Origin: Fimadaptatus sp948467645
Lineage (GTDB): Bacteria; Bacillota; Clostridia; Christensenellales; Aristaeellaceae
Assembly (NCBI GenBank): GCA_948467645.1
Contig: CAOKFD010000030.1
Coordinates: forward strand, 1-37,233
Reading direction: 5' to 3'
DNA: 37,233 nucleotides
Of the stretch, positions 7,658 through 15,589 are shown in pieces; within the stretch, counting starts at the first letter, position 1; the number at the start of each line of letters is the position of its first letter. The notes beneath the pieces were generated by a model. The model did not search any database, was not told where the DNA came from, and was given only the letters and a program-made list of their open reading frames with translations. A program made the position numbers and the translations under genes.

Positions 7658-7707
7658 AAAAACCCCGCGTCAGGGCCGGAATCAAATCCGCCCCGGCGCG
7701 GGGTTTT
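7658..7707 (+). terminator. Rho-independent terminator after the ywlG-like gene
   Basis: AAAACCCCGCG and CGCGGGGTTTT flank a 27-nt loop rich in G and C. It ends the single-gene transcript. Confidence 0.8.
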
Positions 7708-7846
7708 GAATGTATATAATGCAAATCATGCGGCAAGTTTATGAAAAATCACGCCGCTATAAAACCAGAAACACGAAAAATGTCAGATGTTGGCGAAAAA
7801 ATTAACGGAAATGTATGCTGATTCCAACAAAAAACGGGCCAAACTG

Positions 7847-7855
7847 TGCTACAAT
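7847..7855 (+). promoter_or_regulatory. Candidate extended -10 promoter of the sugar ABC importer genes
   Basis: TGCTACAAT is an extended -10 about 140 nt before the first permease. A second possible pair (TTGGCG, 18 nt, TATGCT) lies just upstream, around 7792-7821. The long A/T-rich leader holds no other recognisable element, and neither promoter is certain. Confidence 0.4.
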
Positions 7856-7994
7856 CATGGAAACGCCACAATTAAGTCGAACGAAAATCCGATGCGGTGC
7901 AGGTTTGTACTGAAAATTGGCGATGTAAATCTATACTACATACATGCTGCACGACGCTGCCCGCTGCCGTGTATGCGGAAGGAGCGGTTTGTCA

Positions 7995-8960
7995 ATGCAC
8001 AACGACGCAAGCGTAACAAAACAACGCACTGCTATGCGCAGCCTGAAAGTATCGCTCAGGCGCAACTGGTCGCTGTACCTGCTTGCACTGCCGGCACTTG
8101 TATACTTCATTATATTCGTATACTGGCCGATGTACGGTATAATCATCGCGTTCAAGGACTTTTCGCCTAGCAAGGGCATAATGGGCAGTCCATGGGCGTC
8201 CACGCGCGGCGTGGTCGATGTGTTCAAGCATTTTAAGAACTTCTTCAACTCGATTCACTTTACCCGCACGGTGCGCAATACGCTCGAGATAAGCCTGTAC
8301 ACCCTGGTGGTCGGCTTCCCGATACCGATAGCGCTGGCTATTTTGATGAACGAGCTGGCCAATGCAAAGTTCAAGCAGTTTGTTCAGACCGTTACCTACC
8401 TGCCGCACTTCATATCCACGATAGTAATGTGCGGCATGCTGTGGATCTTCATGCGCAACGAAACGGGTCTTTTCAACATACTGCGCGCCAAGATAGGCTT
8501 GGAATCGATCAACTTCCTTAATGAACCGCAATACTTTAAGTCGATATACGTCTGGTCGGGCGTGTGGCAGGACGCCGGCTGGGGCACGATCATTTACATG
8601 GCCACGCTGTCCGGTCTGGATACCCAGATGTACGAGGCCGCGCACATCGACGGCGCGTCCAAGTGGCAGACCATATGGCATATAACGCTGCCCTGCCTGA
8701 TGCCCACCGCGATAATGCTGCTGATACTTAACTGCGGCTCGTTCATGTCGGTCGGCTTTGAAAAGGTATTCGCGCTCCAGACCGACCTGACGCTGGAAAC
8801 CTCCGACGTTATATCCACGCTGGTTTACCGCAAGGGTATATTGGAAACCAGCTATTCATTCTCCGCGGCGGTAGGTCTGTTTAACTCGCTGATTAACCTT
8901 GTGCTGCTGCTGCTGGTCAACTTCATCAGCCGCAAGACGGCCGATATAAGCCTGTTCTGA
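7995..8960 (+). CDS. Sugar ABC transporter permease, LplB type
   Basis: The 321-aa product has six membrane segments (first SLYLLALPALVYFIIFVYWPMYG, about residues 28-50) and the EAA loop EAAHIDGASKWQTIWHITLPCLMP near 215-238, which contacts the ATPase. It resembles the LplB/YteP class that imports oligosaccharides in Firmicutes with a shared MsmX-type ATPase. I chose the ATG at 7995 (AAGGAG 10 nt upstream); an ATG 14 codons later is possible. The second permease follows after 17 nt and the binding protein after that, so the three genes form one transporter operon. No ATPase gene is present. Confidence 0.88.
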   Translation: MHNDASVTKQRTAMRSLKVSLRRNWSLYLLALPALVYFIIFVYWPMYGIIIAFKDFSPSKGIMGSPWASTRGVVDVFKHFKNFFNSIHFTRTVRNTLEISLYTLVVGFPIPIALAILMNELANAKFKQFVQTVTYLPHFISTIVMCGMLWIFMRNETGLFNILRAKIGLESINFLNEPQYFKSIYVWSGVWQDAGWGTIIYMATLSGLDTQMYEAAHIDGASKWQTIWHITLPCLMPTAIMLLILNCGSFMSVGFEKVFALQTDLTLETSDVISTLVYRKGILETSYSFSAAVGLFNSLINLVLLLLVNFISRKTADISLF

Positions 8961-8977
8961 GAAGGGAGAATGAGATA

Positions 8978-9892
8978 ATGGCTAAGAATGAACATGCCGG
9001 TGCAATGCTCGAGTCCCGCTCGGACAAGGTGTTTAACTTCTTCAACGTGCTTTTGATGATTATCATCCTCGTGGTAATAATCTATCCGCTGTGGTTTATC
9101 GTGATCGCGTCTGTGTCCGACTCGGCACAGGTGAGCGCCGGTAACGTGCTTCTGTGGCCCCAGGGCTTCCATCTGGACGCGTACCGCAAGGTGTTCGCCG
9201 ACTCGCGTATAATGTCCGGCTACCGCAACACGCTGTTCTACACGCTGTTCGGTACTTTCCTGAACGTATTTGCGACGCTGATGCTGGCCTATCCGCTGTC
9301 CCGTAAGGATCTGGCGGGCCGCAACGTAATCATGGGCTTTCTGTCCGTGACGATGTTCTTCGGCGGCGGTCTGATACCTACCTACCTGGTATACAAGCAG
9401 TTGGGCATACTGAACACCGTGTGGGTCATGGTGCTGCCGGGTCTGGTAAGCGTTTACAACTGCATACTTATGCGCACGTTTATACAGGGTCTGCCGTTCG
9501 AACTGCAGGAAGCGGCGATGATAGACGGCTGCGGAAACGTCCACATGCTATTCAGGGTGCTCATGCCGCTGCTCAAGCCCATAATCGCGGTTATGGTAAT
9601 CTACTATGGCGTGGGTCACTGGAACAGCTACTTTGACGCTCTGGTATACGTATCGGACAATAACCTCAAGCCCCTGACGCTGATACTGCGCGACATACTG
9701 GTAACGAACACCACCACGGCTTCCGAGATGAAGTCGGGCGGCGCGGGCGAGAGCGCGATGGAAATGAAGAAGATGGCCGAGGCTATCAAGTACGCGGTCA
9801 TAATCGTATCCACGCTGCCCATGCTGTGCCTGTATCCTTTCGCCCAGAAGTACTTTGCAAAGGGTGTAATGCTGGGCGCTATAAAGGGCTAA
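8978..9892 (+). CDS. Sugar ABC transporter permease, YtcP type
   Basis: This 304-aa partner permease has six membrane segments (first about residues 18-42, FNVLLMIIILVVIIYPLWFIVIASV) and the EAA loop EAAMIDGCGNVHMLFRVLMPLLKP near 187-210. The C-terminus FAQKYFAKGVMLGAIKG is typical of the YtcP/LplC class. It pairs with the upstream permease to form the membrane channel. The start has AGGGAG about 10 nt upstream. A hairpin lies between this gene and the binding-protein gene. Confidence 0.9.
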   Translation: MAKNEHAGAMLESRSDKVFNFFNVLLMIIILVVIIYPLWFIVIASVSDSAQVSAGNVLLWPQGFHLDAYRKVFADSRIMSGYRNTLFYTLFGTFLNVFATLMLAYPLSRKDLAGRNVIMGFLSVTMFFGGGLIPTYLVYKQLGILNTVWVMVLPGLVSVYNCILMRTFIQGLPFELQEAAMIDGCGNVHMLFRVLMPLLKPIIAVMVIYYGVGHWNSYFDALVYVSDNNLKPLTLILRDILVTNTTTASEMKSGGAGESAMEMKKMAEAIKYAVIIVSTLPMLCLYPFAQKYFAKGVMLGAIKG

Positions 9893-9909
9893 TTAAAACA
9901 CCAATGTTG

Positions 9910-9943
9910 GTTGCAGCAGGCTGTGCCTGTAAATAATAGCAAC
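9910..9943 (+). promoter_or_regulatory. Intercistronic hairpin before the binding-protein gene
   Basis: GTTGC (9910-9914) pairs with GCAAC (9939-9943), and inside it CAGG (9917-9920) pairs with CCTG (9926-9929). There is no T run, so it is not a terminator. In many importer operons such a hairpin protects the binding-protein part of the mRNA after cleavage; that role is inferred here. Confidence 0.45.
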
Positions 9944-9966
9944 AAGTATAGAGGGAGGAATGTTTC

Positions 9967-11589
9967 ATGAAGAAACTGCTGACGCTCATGCTGACGCTGT
10001 GCATCGCACTGACCATGTGCTCGGGCGCGCTTGCCAGCCGCGGCACTTACACCAGCGGCGGAGTTGAATTTGAGCTGACCGACGAGGGTTATCCGGTAAT
10101 GGCTGAGCCGATCACCGTATCTGTGGTAACGTTCGCGACCACGCCCGAAGGCGCTGGCGCATGGGAGACCCCCAACGATATAGTGTTCTTCAAGAACATG
10201 AAGGAAAAGACCAACATCGACTTCACTTGGGAAGTGCTGTCCAGCTCTGCGTGGTCTGAGCGCGTTCAGCTGCTGATCGCGGGCGACACCCTGCCGGACG
10301 TATTCCTGAAGAGCCGTTTCAGCGCCACCCAGCTGGCCAAGTACGGCACTGATGGTTCCCTGTACAACATGCTGCCGAACTTCGAGACCTATGCGCCTGA
10401 CTTCTATGCTTACATGACTGAGCATGACCTGCTCAAGTACATCGTAACCAACGAAGGCGTATACGGTATGCCTTATATTTATGACTCCGAGGGCATTCGC
10501 CTGAACAAGCTCTACATCAACACCGAGTGGCTCAAGAACGTGGGCAAGGAAATGCCCACCAGCTTCGATGAGCTGCACGACGTCATGGTTGCCTTCCGCG
10601 ACAACGACGCCAACGGCAACGGCGACGCCACCGATGAAATCCCCGCCGGTTTCCAGGACATGAGCGACATGCTGGCCACCTTCAGCAACGCTTACGGTCT
10701 GATGAACCGCGGCGCGGCGATGGGTCAGTCCTACTATCTGGATGCTGATCCCGCCGACGAGAGCGGCAACACCCTGCGTTTCTGGTATGCTGACGATGCG
10801 ATGAAGGACGTTCTGCGCATGGCCAAGCAGTACTACGACGAGGGCCTGATCCCCTCCACCTTCTTCGACGCTGACTACAACGGCAGCCAGTGGTCCCAGT
10901 TCATCGGCGAGAACCGCTATGGTATGCACGACGCTTGGACGAGCGCTGCGGGCGACCAGGTTGACAACTTCATCGCGATGGATCGCGCTCCGTCCGACAC
11001 CTGGAACTACTGCTACGGCTATGTAGGCACCAAGGGCGGTCTGGTTATCACCAAGGAATGCCAGTATCCCGAAGCGATGATGGCGTGGGGCAACTACATG
11101 TACACCATGCAGGGCGCTTATGACTACTTCCTGGGCGTTGAAGGCGAGACCTACACCATCGACGAGGATGGCCACACCCAGCTGACCGATTGGGTACTGC
11201 ACAACCCCGATGGTCTGAGCAGTGAGCAGGCTCTGCTGCGCTACAGCATCTACTCCGGCGGCGCGAACCCCGGCCTGTGCACCGACGACACCTTCAAGGG
11301 CGGCGAAACCTACTGGACCTCGCTGGAAGGCAACAAGAAGTTCGATCCCTACCTCGTTTCCCCGATTTGGGAAGTATTCCCGCTGAGTGAGGAAGGCAGC
11401 GAGATCGTCAACAACACCCGCGCCGACATCAGCGCCGTTATCAACGAGTACTGCGCTGGCTTCGTCGCTGGCCGCAAGGACATCGACGCTGATTGGGACG
11501 AGTACAAGACCCGCCTCGAGCAGGCTGGCCTGGAAGACTACGTGTGGGCTTTCCAGGAAGCTTACAACTCTGTAAACGGCCTGAACTAA
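9967..11589 (+). CDS. Extracellular solute-binding protein, LplA/YtcQ type
   Basis: The 540-aa product has a signal peptide (MKKLLTLMLTLCIALTMCSGALA). Cys18 sits in LTMC, a poor lipobox because Met precedes the Cys, while ALA before Ser24 is a good signal peptidase I site; which is used is unclear. The mature part fits large family-1 oligosaccharide-binding proteins, with a calcium-loop-like DNDANGNGDATDEIP near residues 214-228 and many aromatic residues. The substrate cannot be read from sequence. Codon use is unlike the neighbours: only one ATA among about 21 Ile codons, against about a dozen of 31 in recA. That suggests very high expression. GAGGGAGG lies 8-9 nt before the ATG. Confidence 0.88.
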   Translation: MKKLLTLMLTLCIALTMCSGALASRGTYTSGGVEFELTDEGYPVMAEPITVSVVTFATTPEGAGAWETPNDIVFFKNMKEKTNIDFTWEVLSSSAWSERVQLLIAGDTLPDVFLKSRFSATQLAKYGTDGSLYNMLPNFETYAPDFYAYMTEHDLLKYIVTNEGVYGMPYIYDSEGIRLNKLYINTEWLKNVGKEMPTSFDELHDVMVAFRDNDANGNGDATDEIPAGFQDMSDMLATFSNAYGLMNRGAAMGQSYYLDADPADESGNTLRFWYADDAMKDVLRMAKQYYDEGLIPSTFFDADYNGSQWSQFIGENRYGMHDAWTSAAGDQVDNFIAMDRAPSDTWNYCYGYVGTKGGLVITKECQYPEAMMAWGNYMYTMQGAYDYFLGVEGETYTIDEDGHTQLTDWVLHNPDGLSSEQALLRYSIYSGGANPGLCTDDTFKGGETYWTSLEGNKKFDPYLVSPIWEVFPLSEEGSEIVNNTRADISAVINEYCAGFVAGRKDIDADWDEYKTRLEQAGLEDYVWAFQEAYNSVNGLN

Positions 11590-11606
11590 TCCTAAATTTC
11601 AAAAGT

Positions 11607-11644
11607 AAGTCCTGCTTCGTTATGAAGTGGGGCTTCTTTTTTTG
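11607..11644 (+). terminator. Terminator after the binding-protein gene
   Basis: AAGTCCTGCTTC and GAAGTGGGGCTTC pair with several G-U pairs around a short loop, followed by TTTTTTT. It closes the importer operon. Confidence 0.75.
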
Positions 11645-11655
11645 TGTGTTACGGT

Positions 11656-11698
11656 GGACGTGCTCTTTCATTTCGGAAGAAAAGAAAGAACACGTGCC
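11656..11698. repeat. Purine/pyrimidine hairpin with GGAA loop
   Basis: The left arm is GGACGTG-CTCTTTCATTTC and the right arm is GAAAAGAAAGAA-CACGTGCC, around a GGAA loop (11675-11678). Pairing is nearly complete. It lies between the terminator of the importer operon and the ftsK promoter and has no T run. It resembles the hairpin at 34411-34460. Confidence 0.6.
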
Positions 11699-11757
11699 CC
11701 ATCCCCACTCCCGCACCGAACGTCGTGTTAAAAGTCGTTTGCGAACACACGTACGCC

Positions 11758-11787
11758 TTTGCAGGGAGGGCAGGTTTGCTGTATAAT
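11758..11787 (+). promoter_or_regulatory. Promoter of the ftsK-rimO-pgsA-cinA-recA run
   Basis: TTTGCA (11758-11763) and TATAAT (11782-11787) have 18-nt spacing, 53 nt before the ftsK start. No other convincing promoter was seen before the terminator following recA. Confidence 0.65.
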
Positions 11788-11840
11788 AGGTAGGTACATA
11801 ATACATGGGAACGCGGGGCGTTTCCGCTGCGGAGGTCGGC

Positions 11841-14800
11841 ATGGCGAAGAAGAATAACCAGGCTGCCCGCGGAGGCAGGGCAAAACCTAAGACAACTACT
11901 AATAGTAAGAAGAGTAAGGCCGGAGCGCCGTCCGGGAATGGACGCGCTTCGCAGGCGATAGGCGTTGTGTTTATGGCACTGGGGGTGCTGGCCGGGTATT
12001 TGATGTGGGCAAAGGGCGGGGTGGAAAGTCGGACGCTCGACAATCTGCGCGCAGTGCTGCGTGGACTGGCGGGCATGATTAGCTATGCTATGCCCGTGCT
12101 GCTCGTGGGACTGGGGACGGTTATTACGTTCGTGGGACGCAAACGGATTCGGCCCGCGCGCGCATTGCTCGCGGTGCTGTGGACCGTCGTGTTCTGCGGC
12201 GTGTGGCATACGTTCTCGGCCGACGCGGTTGAACAGACTATGCTGACCGACTCGTATAGAGAGTTCATCCGCGCATCCTACCGCGAGGGCGTGAATACCT
12301 GCGCCGGCGCTGGTGCAATCGGCGCAGTCGCCTGCTGGTATCCGTATGTGTGGCTGGATAAGTGGGGCGCGGCTATCGCGCTCACTGCGGTGCTGGCCGT
12401 GATCGCAATTTGCCTTAGCCGTACATCCATGCGCGAGGTCGGCGAACGCATATCCGAACATATCGCGGGCGGCATGGACGATTATAGACAGCGCAGACAG
12501 GTGCGCGGCCGCGAAAAGGCTGAACTGCGCGCACAGTCGCTCGAACGCAGAGTCGCGCGCGAGGAACGCGAACGCGAACGCAGAGAGCAGCACGAGCGCC
12601 TTATGCAGGACGAACGTATCCGCCAGGAGGACGCGCGCAGCCGCGTGAGCGACCTCGAACGCCGCTGCCGTGAGCTGGCCGATAAGCGCATTAACGTTGA
12701 GGATTACGGCGATTATTCAGATGAGCGGCGCGAGGCTGACGCGCCGGTCAATCATCAGCCGCCCGCGCATACGGACGCGGCAATCGGCGATGAGCAGTCC
12801 GCGCCTGCCGAAAGTCCCCGTCCCGAAGCCCGCCCGGTGATGGAGGACGATCTGGAAGCCGTTAAGTCGCGCAGTCGCGGCGATCAGCAGGCATATTTTG
12901 ATGAAATGAAAAGGCGCATGGCGCAGGAAGGTGTTCCAATGTTTCTTGACAAAAGAGTGCCCGGCAGGGTGTTGACAAAGACCGGCACTGCTCCCGCGCA
13001 GGAGCTGGAAAAACAGCCTAAGCAGGACGGCGCGCCGCAATTGGTGTTCAGCGGCTATGACGAGCCGGGCAGCACACCTGCACCCGACGACGCGTCATAC
13101 GCGCCGCAGGGCTACGCCGTGTCGCCGCTTCCCGACGCGCCCCGCAGTGTGCTGGAGCTGGACGAGGTAAGCGTGCCGCCCGCCAACGACGCGCCCGCGC
13201 ACGATTCGCCCGCGCCCGCGCCCTCGCTGGACGAAATCAGCATACGTCCGCTGCGCGGCGGCCGCAGCTACGACGCGGACGAACACCTGAGCCACGCCAG
13301 CGCGTCCGTGCGCCGCATAGCCGAGTCGCACATGCGCGCCGAGGCCGCCCGCATGGAACAGCCCACTGCAAACGCCGCCTATACAAACGATAACTATGAC
13401 GCGGAATACGACGCGCCGTATGAGCCGCTGGACGATGAGCCGCGCGCGACCGCACAGTCTGCCGCGCGCAACTCTGCGCCGGTGTTCGCCAATGCGCCCG
13501 CGCCCGGCAGCGCCTATGCCGCCGGTACGGACTATGAGGACGGTATGCCGTTCGAGCGCTACACCGAACCGGGTGCGCTGACCGCCGATGCGCCCGCGGC
13601 AGAACCGGACGACGAACTCGCCGATTATAAGGCTCCTGAACAGCCGGTTAAGGCATATGGCGAGGCGCCCGCTCAAACGCAGCCTTTACAGCCTAAGCCG
13701 GTGTCCGCGCCCAGTCATCCGGAACAGCTCGCCGAGTATGAGCCGCTGGCTGAACCGACCTACACTGCGCCCGCTCAGCCCGCGCGCCCCGCAATGGCTG
13801 TGCCCGCGATGAGCGCGGAGCTTGCAAATGCGACTGAAAACGCTCAGGCGGATGAGCTGGACGAACTGCCTGAATTTGATAGCCAGCCTGAAAACATATC
13901 CTTCGACGGCTACACCGGCGAGGGCGGCGTGAACGAGGAAATAGCGGTGCAGCATACGCCCGAAATCGTGCCCGAAACCGCAACGCGCGTGGCGATGTAC
14001 ACGCCCGTGAGCGCCGATCTGGAGCGCGGCGTGGGCAGCGGCACCCGCCCCGACGGCACGCCCATACGTATGCCCAAGGCGATGGAGGAGATTCCGCAGG
14101 ACAAGCCGTATTTCTACCCGCCGATCGATCTGCTTCAGTTCTCCCAGCAGGGCGGCGTGTCGCTCAAGGAGCAGCAGCAGCTCGACGCGGAAAAGGCGCA
14201 GAAGCTGGAGGACACCCTTCAGTCGTTCGGCATACAGGCCAAGGTCGTGGGTGTGAGCCGCGGCCCTGCGATAACCCGGTTTGAGATGACCCCCGCGCCC
14301 GGCGTGCGCGTGAGCAAGATCTCGGGTCTGGCCGACGACATAGCGCTGAATCTGGCCGCGACTACCGTGCGAATCGAAGCGCCCATACCCGGCAAGTCCG
14401 CCGTGGGTATCGAACTGCCTAACGAGCATCGCGAAATGGTCACGCTGCGCGACGTGCTGGACAGCCCCGAGGCGCGCAAGGCGCAGAGCAAGCTCGCCGT
14501 GGCGCTGGGCAAGGACAACGCCGGTAAGCTGGTAATAGCCGACATAGCCAAAATGCCCCACGTACTTATCGCGGGCGCAACCGGTTCGGGTAAGTCGGTG
14601 TGCATAAATACGATAATCATGTCGATAATCTATCGCGCCACGCCCGACGAGGTGCGGCTGATACTGATCGACCCCAAGGTCGTCGAGTTGAGCGTGTATA
14701 ACGGCGTGCCGCACCTGCTGGTGCCGGTCGTGACCGATCCCAAGAAGGCCGCCAGCGCGCTCAACTGGGCCGTGCTGGAGATGACCGAGCGCTATCAGAA

Positions 14801-15557
14801 GTTCGCCGAACGCGGCGTGCGCGACATACGCGGCTATAACAATAACCTCAAAGACGGCGAAAAGCCGCTGCCGCAGATAGTCGTAATAATCGACGAGCTG
14901 GCCGACCTTATGATGGTCGCGCCGGGCGAGGTGGAGGACGCCATATGCCGCCTGGCGCAGCTGGCGCGCGCGGCGGGCATACACCTTGTCATCGCGACGC
15001 AGCGCCCCTCGGTAAACGTAATCACCGGCGTCATAAAGGCCAACATACCCTCGCGCATAGCCTTCACCGTCGCGTCGCAGGTGGACTCGCGCACGATACT
15101 CGACGGCGCGGGCGCGGAAAAGCTGCTGGGACGCGGCGACATGCTGTTCTTCCCGCAGGGCGTGAGCAAGCCCCAGCGCGTGCAGGGCGCGAACGTCACC
15201 GACGAGGAAGTGACCGCCGTGACCGAGTTCATAAAGAGCCAGCACGAGGCCGTGTATAACCCCGACATACTCGAGCAGATGGAAAGCGCCGAGCAGTCCG
15301 ACGCGGAAAAGGAAGACAAAAAGGACGACGAGTGCGACCCGCTGCTGAGCCAGGCAATAGGCATAGCGGTGGAGCTGGGTCAGGTGTCCATATCAATGCT
15401 CCAGCGCCGCATGAGGATAGGCTACGCGCGCGCCGGCCGCATAGTGGACGACATGACCGCGCGCGGCATAATCGGCGCTGCCGACGGCGCAAAGCCGCGC
15501 ATGGTGCTGATATCGCGCGAAGAATACAAGCGGCTGTACGAAGACGCGGGCGAATGA
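11841..15557 (+). CDS. ftsK: DNA translocase FtsK/SpoIIIE
   Basis: This septal ATPase pumps DNA during chromosome segregation and, in spore formers, into the forespore. The 1238-aa product has a basic N-tail, about four membrane segments (residues 38-200), an Arg/Glu-rich coiled coil (about 210-290) and a disordered Pro/Ala/acidic linker of roughly 400 residues. The RecA-like motor follows: Walker A GATGSGKS at 912-919, Walker B VVIIDELADLMMV near 1013-1025, and RPSVNVITGVIKANIPSR. A C-terminal winged-helix gamma domain begins DPLLSQAIGIAVELGQVSISMLQRRMRIGYARAGRI. B. subtilis SpoIIIE is about 790 aa, so the extra length is mostly linker. FtsK versus SpoIIIE cannot be decided from sequence. 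The ATG at 11841 has GGAGG 5 nt upstream. Confidence 0.95.
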   Translation: MAKKNNQAARGGRAKPKTTTNSKKSKAGAPSGNGRASQAIGVVFMALGVLAGYLMWAKGGVESRTLDNLRAVLRGLAGMISYAMPVLLVGLGTVITFVGRKRIRPARALLAVLWTVVFCGVWHTFSADAVEQTMLTDSYREFIRASYREGVNTCAGAGAIGAVACWYPYVWLDKWGAAIALTAVLAVIAICLSRTSMREVGERISEHIAGGMDDYRQRRQVRGREKAELRAQSLERRVAREERERERREQHERLMQDERIRQEDARSRVSDLERRCRELADKRINVEDYGDYSDERREADAPVNHQPPAHTDAAIGDEQSAPAESPRPEARPVMEDDLEAVKSRSRGDQQAYFDEMKRRMAQEGVPMFLDKRVPGRVLTKTGTAPAQELEKQPKQDGAPQLVFSGYDEPGSTPAPDDASYAPQGYAVSPLPDAPRSVLELDEVSVPPANDAPAHDSPAPAPSLDEISIRPLRGGRSYDADEHLSHASASVRRIAESHMRAEAARMEQPTANAAYTNDNYDAEYDAPYEPLDDEPRATAQSAARNSAPVFANAPAPGSAYAAGTDYEDGMPFERYTEPGALTADAPAAEPDDELADYKAPEQPVKAYGEAPAQTQPLQPKPVSAPSHPEQLAEYEPLAEPTYTAPAQPARPAMAVPAMSAELANATENAQADELDELPEFDSQPENISFDGYTGEGGVNEEIAVQHTPEIVPETATRVAMYTPVSADLERGVGSGTRPDGTPIRMPKAMEEIPQDKPYFYPPIDLLQFSQQGGVSLKEQQQLDAEKAQKLEDTLQSFGIQAKVVGVSRGPAITRFEMTPAPGVRVSKISGLADDIALNLAATTVRIEAPIPGKSAVGIELPNEHREMVTLRDVLDSPEARKAQSKLAVALGKDNAGKLVIADIAKMPHVLIAGATGSGKSVCINTIIMSIIYRATPDEVRLILIDPKVVELSVYNGVPHLLVPVVTDPKKAASALNWAVLEMTERYQKFAERGVRDIRGYNNNLKDGEKPLPQIVVIIDELADLMMVAPGEVEDAICRLAQLARAAGIHLVIATQRPSVNVITGVIKANIPSRIAFTVASQVDSRTILDGAGAEKLLGRGDMLFFPQGVSKPQRVQGANVTDEEVTAVTEFIKSQHEAVYNPDILEQMESAEQSDAEKEDKKDDECDPLLSQAIGIAVELGQVSISMLQRRMRIGYARAGRIVDDMTARGIIGAADGAKPRMVLISREEYKRLYEDAGE

Positions 15558-15589
15558 CCCGCGCCGCCGCCCCTTAAAACGGAAAGGAT

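Noticed and set aside
7857..7870. Possible catabolite-response element before the importer
   Set aside because: Only about half of the conserved cre positions match.
13686..15245. 519-aa frame antisense to ftsK
   Set aside because: Long antisense frames are expected opposite GC-rich genes; its His/Arg/Gly-rich protein resembles nothing and ftsK is certain.
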